64,000 bases of DNA from Francisella persica ATCC VR-331 (GCF_001653955.1 NZ_CP013022.1:186001-250000), one strand, 5' to 3'; positions 9,764 through 19,275 are shown, counted from the first letter of the stretch. The notes: a model not told the origin generated them from the letters alone. A program made the numbers and translations.

Positions 9764-10393
9764 TTAGTGTTTAATTTGATAATTGCTTTCATCACATTTA
9801 GCACCAAAATCAATCTCTGTTCTTCTATCTAAGTAAAAAGCTTTTTCAGATGCTTTGTACATACATGAGTCATTGACACCATCTTTACAGAACTCATCAT
9901 AGAACTGAGTTGGCTCTGCAGCTAGTTTCAACTTACCATAGCTTACTACACAGATTTGATCTTTATTAACATTCTTATCTAGTAAGTAGTTATATACAGC
10001 TTCAGCACGTTTCTGACCGAGGTTAAAGTTATATTTCTCACTACCTCTTGGGTCAGTATTGCCAGATAGCTTAATTGGCTGATCCGGATGAGCTATTAGA
10101 TAGTCTGCTGTTTTATTAAGACACTCTTTAGCATCATCAGTGACATTATAGCTATCAAAGCCAAAGTATACTGATCTACAGTTAATGTTCATAAGTTCTT
10201 TTTTCATTTGCTCAACCTGATCTGAGCTCATCTTATCAGAACCATAAATCTGCGAAGATATCTCTAGAGCTTGTGAACTATCTACCCCAGAATATTTACC
10301 TTTGATTAAATCACTATCTGGTCTCATACTAAAGCAACTTGTCAAAATAAGCATGGAACCTATAACTGCTAAGTTCATAATATTCTTTTTCAT
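9764..10393 (-). CDS. pal: peptidoglycan-associated lipoprotein Pal
   Basis: A 209-residue lipoprotein. The signal peptide ends in a lipobox with Cys20 (LILTSC). The C-terminal half is an OmpA-like peptidoglycan-binding domain (VYFGFDSYNVTDDAKECL, then NTDPRGSEKYNFNLGQKRAEAVYNYL). Pal anchors the outer membrane to peptidoglycan and contacts TolB and TolA, keeping the envelope tight during division. It is the last gene of the tolQRAB-pal operon. In the motif usually written GHTDxRG the His is Asn here. The region carries extra cysteines (FCKDGVNDSC) that could form a disulfide. Confidence 0.93.
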   Translation of the reverse strand: MKKNIMNLAVIGSMLILTSCFSMRPDSDLIKGKYSGVDSSQALEISSQIYGSDKMSSDQVEQMKKELMNINCRSVYFGFDSYNVTDDAKECLNKTADYLIAHPDQPIKLSGNTDPRGSEKYNFNLGQKRAEAVYNYLLDKNVNKDQICVVSYGKLKLAAEPTQFYDEFCKDGVNDSCMYKASEKAFYLDRRTEIDFGAKCDESNYQIKH

Positions 10394-10415
10394 AATTTTT
10401 AACTCCTCTTATTTT

Positions 10416-10631
10416 TTAACTATTATCAAAACCTGAAACAACATAATTACTACCACCATCAGCAAACACTATATTACTTACACCATAGTTATCAGCTGAT
10501 TTAAATGTACTAATAAAACCACCACTACTTTCATTAAGAGAAGAACCGTCTAAGCTAGCATTTGCATTAGGCATTGGTCCCTTATACCATGCACTAACTG
10601 TGACTAACAAAGTGAAAAGCTAATCAAACAT
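10416..10631 (-). pseudogene. small signal-peptide ORF between tolB and pal, broken by an in-frame stop
   Basis: From an ATG at 10631 the frame reads Met-Phe-Asp, then TAG (10620-10622), then LFTLLVTVSAWYKGPMPNAN and about 50 more residues rich in Ser, Gly and Asn to a stop at 10416. The 72-codon frame is otherwise open. The hydrophobic start looks like a signal peptide, so this was probably a small exported protein made from the tol-pal operon. A TTG at 10610 could allow a shorter product. I do not recognise the protein. Confidence 0.4.
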
Positions 10632-10665
10632 ATCTTAACTTAATATAAGCTAGCACATTCATCAC

Positions 10666-11973
10666 TTAAAAGTTTTTTGGTGACCAACTTGGTGATTGTA
10701 TTAGAATATTACCATTATCAGCACTTTCAATATTAAAATGATTATCACCATCTAATGATACCATATCTAACGAGCTATAACCTCTAGGGTTGGTTGATAT
10801 ATAAGTAATCATATCACCATATGGCGAAACTATCGGCGAACTATCTGCTTTGCCAGTTGTCAATGTAGTAATATTTCCACTAGCTAAATTAAAATCAGCA
10901 ATTTGTGTGCCACTTGAGCGTGAGCTTTGGTTCATAAATACTATATTTTTGCCATCTGGAGTATAGTTTGGCTCATATGCCTGATATATTTTTGTACTTA
11001 ATATTGATGATTGTGGATATTTTGAGTTTACAGAGGCTACATAAATATTTGGTCGACCATCTCTATCAGATGTAAACACTATGCTTTGACCATTTGGAGA
11101 GAATTTTGGTGCTGTGTTTATACCATTTATAGTGATTCTCTTTAATTCTTTTGTAGCTAAATTCAAGATGTAGATATTAGTTTGATCAGAATATCCTTCC
11201 GATAGCGCTAAAGCGATTTCTTTACCATTTGGTGAGAACGATGGTGCACTATTTATACCTTTGTAATTAGTTAAACACGTGACTTTACCAGTTGCTATTT
11301 CTAAAGTATAGACACCCATACTACCACCACTATAACTTGAGTAAACGATATATCGACCATCATTTGACCATGATGGCGTTGCTATTGGATTATCAGTTTG
11401 TCTTAGCACAACATGCTTATTATAACCATCATAGTCAGATATAATAAGCTCATATAATCTACCATATCTTGCATAAGGATTACTTACCTTCACATATGCT
11501 AACTTAGTTTTAAAAAAACCCTGCTCACCTGTAAGCTTATGATAAACATAGTTAGATATCTCATGTGCTAATGTTCTCATTAGAGCAACATTTATGTTTT
11601 TATAAGTAATTGCTTGGAAATAACTTGTGTCATTTCTCTTAAGTATTTGTACTTCTACAGTATAATTGTTATATGAGTTCTTTGTATATTTTGTTAAAAC
11701 AACATAGTCAGATTTTAGGCTCTTCCAAGGAATATATTGCTTTTGCTTAATTTCATACTTAATCGTATCATTACCTTGTAATTTAGCATTATGGTTTAAG
11801 TCTGCAACTATTACAGAATTTACCTGCTGCGGAAACTGATCGACAACATTATCACTAACAACTGTAACTAGCGGCTTTTGAATTACTCCAGTAGTTACCT
11901 CTGCAACAAGATCGGCATAGAGATTAGAGATAAAAAAAACAAATATCGAAAAGCTCACAATGATTTTTCTCAT
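10666..11973 (-). CDS. tolB: Tol-Pal system periplasmic beta-propeller TolB
   Basis: A 435-residue protein with an N-terminal signal peptide (about residues 1-20, ending LYA). An N-terminal domain (to about 165) is followed by a six-bladed propeller made of repeated [24 protein letters not shown] and [16 protein letters not shown]-like units. TolB lies in the periplasm and links Pal to TolA. Gene order and length (E. coli 430) agree. It starts 11 nt after the tolA stop. Confidence 0.96.
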   Translation of the reverse strand: MRKIIVSFSIFVFFISNLYADLVAEVTTGVIQKPLVTVVSDNVVDQFPQQVNSVIVADLNHNAKLQGNDTIKYEIKQKQYIPWKSLKSDYVVLTKYTKNSYNNYTVEVQILKRNDTSYFQAITYKNINVALMRTLAHEISNYVYHKLTGEQGFFKTKLAYVKVSNPYARYGRLYELIISDYDGYNKHVVLRQTDNPIATPSWSNDGRYIVYSSYSGGSMGVYTLEIATGKVTCLTNYKGINSAPSFSPNGKEIALALSEGYSDQTNIYILNLATKELKRITINGINTAPKFSPNGQSIVFTSDRDGRPNIYVASVNSKYPQSSILSTKIYQAYEPNYTPDGKNIVFMNQSSRSSGTQIADFNLASGNITTLTTGKADSSPIVSPYGDMITYISTNPRGYSSLDMVSLDGDNHFNIESADNGNILIQSPSWSPKNF

Positions 11974-11984
11974 ACTATTCCTCT

Positions 11985-12812
11985 TTAACTTTGTTTAAAT
12001 ATAAAACTTATATTTTCTTTTTGTATAGTTTTTCTTGCCACATTATTTGTAATCACAGGCGGTGTGGTATTCTTAATTGCATCAATTAATGATTGATCAC
12101 ATCTATAATTACCAGATGTGCCTGTAAGATTAATAAATTTACCATTTCTAATAATTGCTCGAGGTAAATCATAAATTCCTCTACAAGAATCTTTAATCCA
12201 GTTAGCACCAACTCGATCTTGATACTCAGTAATATAGCTAGAAATAGCTGATTGCGCCTGATTTTGCTCAATTTGTTTCCTAGCAGCGGCTTCTGCTCTA
12301 GCTTTTGCTAATATCTCTTGACGAGCTTTTTCTTCAGCTTGTTGTTTTGCTTTACGCTTTTGTTCAGCTTCTTTTTGCTTTCTTTCTTCTGCTTGGCGTT
12401 TTGCTGCTAAAATAGCTTTTCTTTTAGCTTCAAGTTTTACTCTTTTTTCAGCTTCAGCTTTTTCCTTCATCTCTTGCTGATGACGCTTTAAAGCTTGTAA
12501 TTTAGCTTGTTTTATATCTTCTTTTGCTTGTTTTAATTCTTGCTGATGACTTTCATAAGCAGAGATTTGTTTATTTAACTCATTGCTACTTATTGAGGTG
12601 GCTTGGATAATCTCAAATTTCCTTGGCATATTTGAAACTTGCGCACTCAAAGATGCCTGTGTTGATTCAAATCTTAGGCTGCTGACAAAAGATAAAATAT
12701 ACAACAAAATTATCAAAACAATATGGATTAATATAGCCTTAACTAAAAATGGATTCCCATCTATTTGCTTGTTACAGAACCTTAAGAATTTATGATAATT
12801 AAGATTTGCCAT
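11985..12812 (-). CDS. tolA: TolA-like envelope-spanning protein
   Basis: A 275-residue protein with the TolA plan. A short cytoplasmic end is followed by one membrane helix (about 24-45). A long Lys/Ala/Glu/Gln-rich helical rod (about 85-190, with repeats such as [11 protein letters not shown]) leads to a small C-terminal domain (about 195-275) with two cysteines (KDSCRGIY and YRCDQSL). TolA transmits proton-motive force from TolQR to the outer membrane. The rod is shorter than in E. coli (421 residues in total). Its start overlaps the end of tolR by 14 nt. Confidence 0.9.
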   Translation of the reverse strand: MANLNYHKFLRFCNKQIDGNPFLVKAILIHIVLIILLYILSFVSSLRFESTQASLSAQVSNMPRKFEIIQATSISSNELNKQISAYESHQQELKQAKEDIKQAKLQALKRHQQEMKEKAEAEKRVKLEAKRKAILAAKRQAEERKQKEAEQKRKAKQQAEEKARQEILAKARAEAAARKQIEQNQAQSAISSYITEYQDRVGANWIKDSCRGIYDLPRAIIRNGKFINLTGTSGNYRCDQSLIDAIKNTTPPVITNNVARKTIQKENISFIFKQS

Positions 12813-13245
12813 CTTCTGTGACTAACCCTACTTTATCAACGCCCACCCTTTGAATAAGAGCCATAGCTTTTACAACTTCACCATAACTTGCACTAGTATC
12901 CCCTCTCACATAAACAGGCTTACCATGATTTTGCTGTGACAAACTCACTACTGCATTTGCTAATGCTCCTGAACTTAAAGGTGTCTTAGGATCATTAACT
13001 CCTTGATTGATAAAATACTCACCATGTTTATTTACTGTAACAACTATTGGCTTGCTATCGTTTAAAGGTATCTTTTCTGATTGTGCTTTAGGTAGATCAA
13101 CCTTTACACCTTGAGTTAAAATAGGTGTTGTAATCATAAAAATTACTAGTAGTACCAGCATAACATCAATGTAAGGTACTACATTGATTTGGACCATAGG
13201 TCGCTGTTTTCTAAAAAATCTTTTATTTCTTTTTTTCATAAGCAA
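12799..13245 (-). CDS. tolR: TolR, ExbD-family motor subunit
   Basis: A 148-residue protein with one N-terminal membrane helix containing the functional Asp (VPYIDVMLVLLVIFMIT) followed by LTQGVKVDLPKA and a periplasmic domain (KPVYVRGDTSASYGEVVKAM). With TolQ it forms the proton-driven motor in the inner membrane. Its start is 9 nt after the tolQ stop codon, and its end overlaps tolA. Confidence 0.95.
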   Translation of the reverse strand: MLMKKRNKRFFRKQRPMVQINVVPYIDVMLVLLVIFMITTPILTQGVKVDLPKAQSEKIPLNDSKPIVVTVNKHGEYFINQGVNDPKTPLSSGALANAVVSLSQQNHGKPVYVRGDTSASYGEVVKAMALIQRVGVDKVGLVTEDGKS

Positions 13246-13254
13246 AAGTCTTTA

Positions 13255-13962
13255 TTACAAGCTTTCTTGATTTTGATGTTGTATTTCATCTCTGTGTGCT
13301 TCTTTTAGAAGTAAAATACACAAATCATCTTGAAATGACTCATAGCTTGATAAAATATCATCAACTTGGTTAGATAATTTACTGTGACCAATAACCGCAG
13401 GAATAGCAACAAAAAGACCTAATGCCGTAGCTATCAAAGCTTCAGCAATATGTGGTGCAACTACCGAAATTGTTGCTTGCTCAACGCCACCAAGCGTGTT
13501 AAACGATGACATAATACCCCATACAGTTCCAACTAGACCGATATAAGGTGCTACTGCTCCTATTGTTGCTAGTGCTGGAAGCTTTCTATCTAGCTCTTTT
13601 GCTTCTTGTGATATTGCTATACCAACGGTCCTTTCCATACCCTCTAGTATAGTATCACCTCTTAACATGCAAGTATCTTTAAGGTTATTAAACTCTCTTA
13701 AACCAGAACAAAATATTATTGATTTACCAAAAATATTTTCTTTATGTTGTAAATAATAATCGTATAACTTTTGGATATGATGTCCAGCCCAAAATAGCTT
13801 ATCAAATTGCACCTGTTCATTTCGGTACTTTTTAACACGATTATTAACTTCAAACATGATTGCCCATGAGTATACTGACATTATAACTAAAGCTAACATA
13901 ATAAGTTGAACTATAAAGTTTGCATGTAGTACTAGCTCAACTAAAGAAATAGAATTATCCAT
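13255..13962 (-). CDS. tolQ: TolQ, ExbB-family motor subunit
   Basis: A 235-residue inner membrane protein with three predicted helices (about 15-35, 135-155, 170-190). The conserved core reads LATIGAVAPYIGLVGTVWGIM and ALIATALGLFVAIPAVI. It is the first gene of the tolQ-tolR-tolA-tolB-pal operon. TolQ surrounds the TolR helices and couples proton flow to TolA motion. Length matches the family (about 230). Confidence 0.95.
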   Translation of the reverse strand: MDNSISLVELVLHANFIVQLIMLALVIMSVYSWAIMFEVNNRVKKYRNEQVQFDKLFWAGHHIQKLYDYYLQHKENIFGKSIIFCSGLREFNNLKDTCMLRGDTILEGMERTVGIAISQEAKELDRKLPALATIGAVAPYIGLVGTVWGIMSSFNTLGGVEQATISVVAPHIAEALIATALGLFVAIPAVIGHSKLSNQVDDILSSYESFQDDLCILLLKEAHRDEIQHQNQESL

Positions 13963-14110
13963 AAAATATTCCCAAAAAACTATAATTATTTATTTTCATA
14001 AGTACACTGCAGTTAATTATACGAAAACTACTATCAATTATAAACCATTTAATGCATCTAAAAATATAAATCTGTTATTATATAAAGCACAAAACTTTAT
14101 AACATATATT

Positions 14111-14338
14111 ATGAAAAAAACGTCTTTATTAACTTTAGCTATAATTACTACAGCTTTAATATCATGCACAAGCTTACAAGACAATTCATTTGGTTATGTA
14201 GCTCCACCACCAACTCAACAAGACATAGAATCAAATGAGTCAGGCCATATACAACAACCTTGAGGTGTATCAGCTGGGATTATAGCTGAACAAGCCACCC
14301 AAGCCATGATGCTTTTATTACGATCAAAGAATAAATAA
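14111..14338 (+). pseudogene. small lipoprotein gene interrupted by TGA
   Basis: An ATG at 14111 starts a signal peptide with a clear lipobox (LTLAIITTALISC, Cys19), then a Pro/Gln/Ser-rich segment (YVAPPPTQQDIE). The frame meets TGA at 14261-14263 and continues open for 25 more codons to TAA at 14336-14338. It therefore encodes either a 50-residue lipoprotein or a 76-codon gene with one nonsense mutation. It lies divergent from tolQ and converges on pssA without spacing. The function is unknown. Confidence 0.5.
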
Positions 14339-15154
14339 CTACTTCTCAACGTCTATTATTTTTTTGCCATCAACTGATGACTCTTCATTTAGATTACTAT
14401 TTTTAATCTTAGCTTTACATCTATAATGAGATATAGGACCTGATAAAGCATAGCCTATCATAATCAAATAAAGTAATTTATCAGGCATCGTAAATAACAT
14501 AAGAATAATTAAAATAAAACAAATCACATACAACTTACTGATATTACCTTTACCATCACTATCTTTAAAACTTCTGAACTTAATGTCACTAATCATCATA
14601 AAAGCAAGATATAATGCTGTAAATGTAGTTAAAATAACTGTTATAAAAGCATAATCACCAACAAATGTTCTTTGCCCCATCCAGATTAATCCTGATATAG
14701 TAACAGCACCAGCTGGGCATGGCATACCATAAAAGTATAAATGATACTCAATTATACTTTCCTCTGAATTATCGCCAGCAGGCATAGTATCAAACTTAGC
14801 TAACCTTAATGCTACAGCAAGTAAGTATAAAAACGAAATAGCGGCACCTAAGGCTCCGATGTTATGCAAACTCCAAAAATACATAACTAAAGCTGGAGTA
14901 GCTCCAAATGAAACCACATCTGCTAAGCTGTCTAAAGCAGCTCCAAATTCAGTTTGAGTGTGTGTATATCTGGCTACTCTACCATCAAAGGCATCTGCAA
15001 AACCTGCTAAAAGCATATACATCGCAGATGAGACAAAATTACCATTAAAAGCTGCTATAATTGCTAAGAAAGCAAATAGTAAACTAGCACTAGTAAATAA
15101 ACTAGGTAGTATATATTTTGATCTTTTCATATCTATATTTTCTAATAACCACAT
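14339..15154 (-). CDS. pssA: CDP-diacylglycerol-serine O-phosphatidyltransferase
   Basis: A 271-residue membrane enzyme with the CDP-alcohol phosphotransferase signature (DAFDGRVAR, then GAALDSLADVVSFG). It makes phosphatidylserine, the precursor of phosphatidylethanolamine. This is the membrane-embedded form of the enzyme, unlike the E. coli phospholipase-D-like PssA. The start at 15154 (MWLLEN) follows an AAGG-type ribosome site. An internal Met (MKRSKYILPSLF) 8 codons later is the other candidate. The gene follows aroH at a 12-nt gap. Confidence 0.92.
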   Translation of the reverse strand: MWLLENIDMKRSKYILPSLFTSASLLFAFLAIIAAFNGNFVSSAMYMLLAGFADAFDGRVARYTHTQTEFGAALDSLADVVSFGATPALVMYFWSLHNIGALGAAISFLYLLAVALRLAKFDTMPAGDNSEESIIEYHLYFYGMPCPAGAVTISGLIWMGQRTFVGDYAFITVILTTFTALYLAFMMISDIKFRSFKDSDGKGNISKLYVICFILIILMLFTMPDKLLYLIMIGYALSGPISHYRCKAKIKNSNLNEESSVDGKKIIDVEK

Positions 15155-15165
15155 AATCTTTTACC

Positions 15166-15531
15166 TTATATTTGTCTTAATAAATCAGGTCTTAACACTT
15201 CTGCTCCACGCAAGTATATATGTTTAATATCTACTTGAGTTTTTCTAGTATTATATGTCAACATAACTCTAATACAATACTCTAAAGCTCCATCACACAT
15301 CATCTGCTGGCAATCTATTAAAGGAACATCAACCAAACCAAGCTCACGCGCTGCAACAGCTGGAAACTCTGATTTGATGTCAGTAGTAGCGGTAAACACA
15401 ATATTTACAATATCATTAGTATTAACATCATTATGTCGAATAATTTGTTGCAAAAGCTCTTTTGTCGCACTTATGACATCTTGTCTAGTATCTTTATCTA
15501 TAGTAGTAGCTCCTCTGATTGATCTTTGCAT
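15166..15531 (-). CDS. aroH: chorismate mutase, AroH type
   Basis: A 121-residue protein matching the trimeric AroH fold of Bacillus subtilis. It starts SIRGATTIDKDTR and has the active-site region VFTATTDIKSEFPAVAARELG, CIRVMLTYNT and HIYLRGAEVLRPDL. It converts chorismate to prephenate for phenylalanine and tyrosine synthesis. AroH-type mutases are uncommon in gammaproteobacteria, which mostly use AroQ-type enzymes fused to other domains. It begins 1 nt after the ispH stop. Confidence 0.9.
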   Translation of the reverse strand: MQRSIRGATTIDKDTRQDVISATKELLQQIIRHNDVNTNDIVNIVFTATTDIKSEFPAVAARELGLVDVPLIDCQQMMCDGALEYCIRVMLTYNTRKTQVDIKHIYLRGAEVLRPDLLRQI

Positions 15532-15532
15532 A

Positions 15533-16495
15533 TTATTCTATCTTATCTGTGCCAACCTTTTGCTTTAAAAGTCTTGGTAGTGGAAAATAGACTTCTTCTT
15601 TAATACCCTCAAATTCCTCAACCTCAACTTCTGCCGAGCAAACTTTTGATATCTGGCTAATTATTTGCTGAACAAGGTATTCTGGCGCAGAAGCACCAGC
15701 ACTGACACCACAGACTTTTTTATTATCGAACCACAACTTATCAACATCTAAAGGATTATCGACAAGATAAGCATCTATGCCTTCTAATGTAGCCAACTCT
15801 TTTAATCTATTAGAGTTAGAACTATTTTGTGAGCCTACCACAACTAAAACATCAATACGTTTGAGCATTGCTTTTATAGCTGTTTGACGGTTTTGCGTTG
15901 CATAACAAATATCTTCTTTTTTAGGTCCTTTAATATTTGGGTATCTGTCTTTTAAGGCTTGTATCATTCCCTGTGTCTCATCTACCGACAAAGTAGTTTG
16001 AGTCGCATAGTAAAGGTTATCTGGATCTTTTATTTTTAGTTCAACAAGCTCTTCTTCACTTTCTATAAGATAAATTGCACCTTTTTTGCTATGATACTGC
16101 CCCATAGTACCTTGAACTTCTGGATGACCTTTGTGACCAATTAAGATACATTCAGCATCATTCTTACTTGCTAAACGCACTCCTCTATGTACTTTGGTAA
16201 CTAAAGGACATGTTGCATCATAAACTACTAGGTTCTTCTTAGCTGCATCTTCTTCAACTTTAGAAGAAACTCCATGAGCACTAAAAATACATACAGCATC
16301 ATCTGGCACTTCATCAACTTCTTTGACAAAAATTACACCTTTATTCTTAAGAGAATCAACAACAACCTTATTATGAACAACCTCATGACGCACATAGATA
16401 GGTGATTTTTCAACTTCTAAGACTTTCTCTACGGTCTCGACAGCACGACTTACACCAGCACAAAAGCCTCTTGGGTTAGCTAGTAATATCTTCAC
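15533..16495 (-). CDS. ispH: 4-hydroxy-3-methylbut-2-enyl diphosphate reductase
   Basis: A 320-residue iron-sulfur enzyme, the last step of the MEP isoprenoid pathway (HMBPP to IPP and DMAPP). The three cluster cysteines are visible in ANPRGFCAGVSRAV, YDATCPLVTKVH and KEDICYATQNRQ. The TQTTLSVDET and GSQNSSNSNRL substrate-binding motifs are present. Its first 20 nt overlap the end of fkpB, a pairing also seen in E. coli (fkpB-ispH). Confidence 0.97.
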   Translation of the reverse strand: MKILLANPRGFCAGVSRAVETVEKVLEVEKSPIYVRHEVVHNKVVVDSLKNKGVIFVKEVDEVPDDAVCIFSAHGVSSKVEEDAAKKNLVVYDATCPLVTKVHRGVRLASKNDAECILIGHKGHPEVQGTMGQYHSKKGAIYLIESEEELVELKIKDPDNLYYATQTTLSVDETQGMIQALKDRYPNIKGPKKEDICYATQNRQTAIKAMLKRIDVLVVVGSQNSSNSNRLKELATLEGIDAYLVDNPLDVDKLWFDNKKVCGVSAGASAPEYLVQQIISQISKVCSAEVEVEEFEGIKEEVYFPLPRLLKQKVGTDKIE

Positions 16496-16940
16496 CTAAA
16501 TCCTCCTCTTTGTCTGCCACATCTAAAATCTTAGCTTCAAACACGATTATCTGACCTGATAGTGGATGATTAAAATCTACAGTGACATCTTGATCATTAA
16601 TTTCTGTAATCAATCCTGGTAACTTAGAGCCATCTTTTTGGCTAAAAGAAACTATAAGACCATCCTCTAACTGCATATCTTTAGGAAACATATATTTTGG
16701 TACCGAATAGATACTTGCAGGATGTTTCTCACCAAAAGCTTCTTCTGGCATTAGAACCACTCGTTTGGTTTCACCAATTAATGTTCCAACAAGTTCATTT
16801 TCTACTTTCTCAGTAAAACAGCCTTGCCCCATCTCAAATACAAAAGGTCTGTTATAATTTTCGGTATCTTCAGCAATAGAGCCATCTTTAAGTCTAAATT
16901 TAAAGTGCATTTTTACAAAACTATCTGGTGTGATTTTCAT
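16476..16940 (-). CDS. fkpB: FKBP-type peptidyl-prolyl isomerase, SlpA/FkpB type
   Basis: A 154-residue protein with the SlyD/SlpA-like FKBP domain. The first strand reads VKMHFKFRLKDGS, the flap side MGQGCFTEKVENELVG, and then come PEEAFGE and the inserted IF domain (VPKYMFPKDMQLEDG). The C-terminal strand VDFNHPLSGQIIVFE closes the FKBP fold. It is a folding helper that speeds proline isomerisation. It is the first gene of the fkpB-ispH-aroH-pssA operon. Confidence 0.92.
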   Translation of the reverse strand: MKITPDSFVKMHFKFRLKDGSIAEDTENYNRPFVFEMGQGCFTEKVENELVGTLIGETKRVVLMPEEAFGEKHPASIYSVPKYMFPKDMQLEDGLIVSFSQKDGSKLPGLITEINDQDVTVDFNHPLSGQIIVFEAKILDVADKEEDLGEDITS

Positions 16941-17137
16941 GCTATTTACTTATATACTTTTTACACTACAAGATACCATATTTAGGTGGTTTAGTCATCT
17001 TTTTGTTTGCATCGAGACTAGTTTTTTATATCTCAATAGATTATTAAATTTAATTAGAGCTACGACAAATATCTACTCACACTCACAAGTTTATAGTAAA
17101 CTTAAAATTATAAAATATTAATTTTAGGTTTTATGAC

Positions 17138-18394
17138 ATGAAAAAATTACTAAAGCTATGCTTAGTAGTGTCATTATTTACAACACTTTTAGCCTGCCAA
17201 ACACTAGATGGTGATAAAGATAAAAATAATGGTTCGCTAACATTTCCAACCTTAGAGCCATGTACTGCTGAGCTGCTTCAGTCAAGTAAATCATTTATAT
17301 GTGTAAAAGAGCAAACAGGACCAAATCTGATTGAAACAAATATAAAATTTGAGGCTGATAGTTATACCTTAAACGCCCAAGCTAAAGAAGTTCTAAATAA
17401 GCTTTTTGCCTACTTAAAATTAACTGATGCAACAAGATTTACAATTAGAGGCTATGCTGGAAAAGTCGAATCAAAAATTTTGACAGATCAAAAAATTTTA
17501 ACCGACTACAATATCAGATTATCAAAAAATCGCGCGATTAATGTTGAAGACTATCTTGTAAATAAAGGTCTTAATTCTAGTGATGGAATTACTATCAAAG
17601 CTCTAGGCTATCAAGATCCTATCGCACCAAATGATTCAACTTCAAGTAGAGCTATAAACCAAAGAGTTGAAATCACTATAAAAAATAGAGCTATTGAGCA
17701 AATTGACAATATTGAAAACCATTTAGAGCATGTCAAACCTGCTGAATATATAAAATTCTTCTCAAATGTTTACCTACTTAATGATGATCAATTAAACAAT
17801 GTTTCTAGAATATATGATTCTAGAGAGAAACGTCCAATACTAGGGATTAACTTTAAAATTTTTGCCGATAAACAATATACAGCAGCCAAAGATAACAATA
17901 ACTTCATAATAATATCTGAACCAAAACCAATATCTGCATTTAATGCTGATAAAAAAGTTTATAGATTAGGTACAGCAAAATATGATTATACTTTCAAAGG
18001 TATAACAGCGATGACAATATCTAACCTTACTCGTGAAGCTAGTGTCGGTGATTATGTAATACCTAATGATATTGTTTCACAAAAACTACCAGAACAAACT
18101 TTTAAAATGAAAAGTAAGGTAACTGCTAATATACTTGAAGATGTAATGAACACAAATACATTCTCATCATCTTATAACAGTATACTATTGAACAAAGGTG
18201 AAGCCGATGGCTTTAAAGTCGGTGCTGAGGTTATTTTATATGAGCCAGAAACTAGAACTGACGGTTTTCCAGTCCCACCTAAATATATTGGCTATGGTTT
18301 TGTCTATAGGGAATCTCAACACTATTCTATAGCTCTAATTATAAATTCATTACAAGAAATTACAAGTAATTCAATGGCCACAACTATCTTATAA
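17138..18394 (+). CDS. OmpA-family peptidoglycan-binding lipoprotein
   Basis: A 418-residue lipoprotein (signal peptide, lipobox LLAC with Cys20). Residues about 65-185 form an OmpA-like domain: IKFEADSYTLNAQAKEVL, RLSKNRAINVEDYLVNKGL and ALGYQDPIAPND ... INQRVEITI. The remaining 230 residues have no domain I can name. They include possible LysM-like or SH3-like strands (GVKVGAEVI-type stretch near residues 355-375). It resembles the OmpA-family protein known from Francisella envelope studies (FTT0831c in F. tularensis), from memory. It probably ties the outer membrane to peptidoglycan. Confidence 0.85.
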   Translation: MKKLLKLCLVVSLFTTLLACQTLDGDKDKNNGSLTFPTLEPCTAELLQSSKSFICVKEQTGPNLIETNIKFEADSYTLNAQAKEVLNKLFAYLKLTDATRFTIRGYAGKVESKILTDQKILTDYNIRLSKNRAINVEDYLVNKGLNSSDGITIKALGYQDPIAPNDSTSSRAINQRVEITIKNRAIEQIDNIENHLEHVKPAEYIKFFSNVYLLNDDQLNNVSRIYDSREKRPILGINFKIFADKQYTAAKDNNNFIIISEPKPISAFNADKKVYRLGTAKYDYTFKGITAMTISNLTREASVGDYVIPNDIVSQKLPEQTFKMKSKVTANILEDVMNTNTFSSSYNSILLNKGEADGFKVGAEVILYEPETRTDGFPVPPKYIGYGFVYRESQHYSIALIINSLQEITSNSMATTIL

Positions 18395-18489
18395 TGATTT
18401 AATAATTACTACCAAAAGCTTAATTACGCTTCCTATTACACTTTACTTTGATAATATAAGATTCTTTTAAAAGCTAGAGAAAATACTTA

Positions 18490-19275
18490 GAATATTTATG
18501 AGTGATTAGCTTCTAGCAACAAAAATCAAATAATCACGTATATAGATAGTCGTTATCAATACAACCTCAGACATATAAGCAACCCTCATTTGATACTACA
18601 TTGTAGAGGTAGTCAGCAATTAGCCATAGTTGGTGATATCTAGCTACAGCAAAAATGTCATAGCAAAATGTGCAGAACTCAAAGATTCACAGCTGTCTAT
18701 AATATCTGGTCTAGCGTATGACATAGACACTCTAGCTCATAAATATGCTATAAATAACAACTAACACTATTGCTTTAGTAGTCACTGGTGTAGATGTTGT
18801 AATATATAAATTCAAATAGAGAGCTTTATAATAATCAACTCTGACGGACTGATCTGATAGTCTCAGAATTTCCCTTAGGAACAGGTGTATTACGCTATAA
18901 CTTCTCCACAGAGAAATCGTATAATCAGTGACTTATCTAGAGGAGTAGTTGTAGTAGCCGCAAGTAAGAGTATTTCTTTGACAACTGCTGAACTTGTATT
19001 AGAGCAAAACAAAGAAGTTTTTCCATACCTGGTAGTATCTTTAGCACTACTAGTCAAGGCTGCAATCAACTTATAAAAAAAGGAGCTAATTTTGTTTGTA
19101 ACATTAATGATATCGAAGAAATAAATATAATCTCAAACACTTCACAAATATCAACTACTGACAACCAAAATAACAAAATCATCTCCCTAAGTGAATCTAA
19201 GAAAACAATTTTAGATAGCATAGATAAACTAACTACAGTTGATAAAATCATTATCAAAATCAAAACTTCCATATA
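18490..19275 (+). pseudogene. dprA: decayed DNA processing protein DprA (Smf)
   Basis: Across frames the DprA core can be followed: LHCRGSQQLAIVGD, CAELKDSQLSIISGLAYDIDTLAHKYAI, VVVTGVDVV, IVSEFPLGTGVL, NFSTEKS, then VVVAASKSIS, FSIPGS and QLIKKGANFVCNINDI. DprA loads RecA on incoming single-stranded DNA in natural transformation. At least six frame changes or stops are present, so no functional protein remains. The C-terminal winged-helix tail (ETKKTILDSIDKL-like) is readable to about 19275. Confidence 0.85.

Noticed and set aside
14261-14263. TGA read as selenocysteine in the small lipoprotein
   Set aside because: There is no SECIS-like hairpin visible and no reason for selenocysteine in this Pro/Gln-rich tail; a nonsense mutation is simpler.
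16930-17121. 63-codon plus-strand frame before the OmpA-family gene
   Set aside because: It overlaps the fkpB start on the other strand, has no ribosome site and no recognisable content; it most likely lies in the promoter region of the OmpA-family gene.
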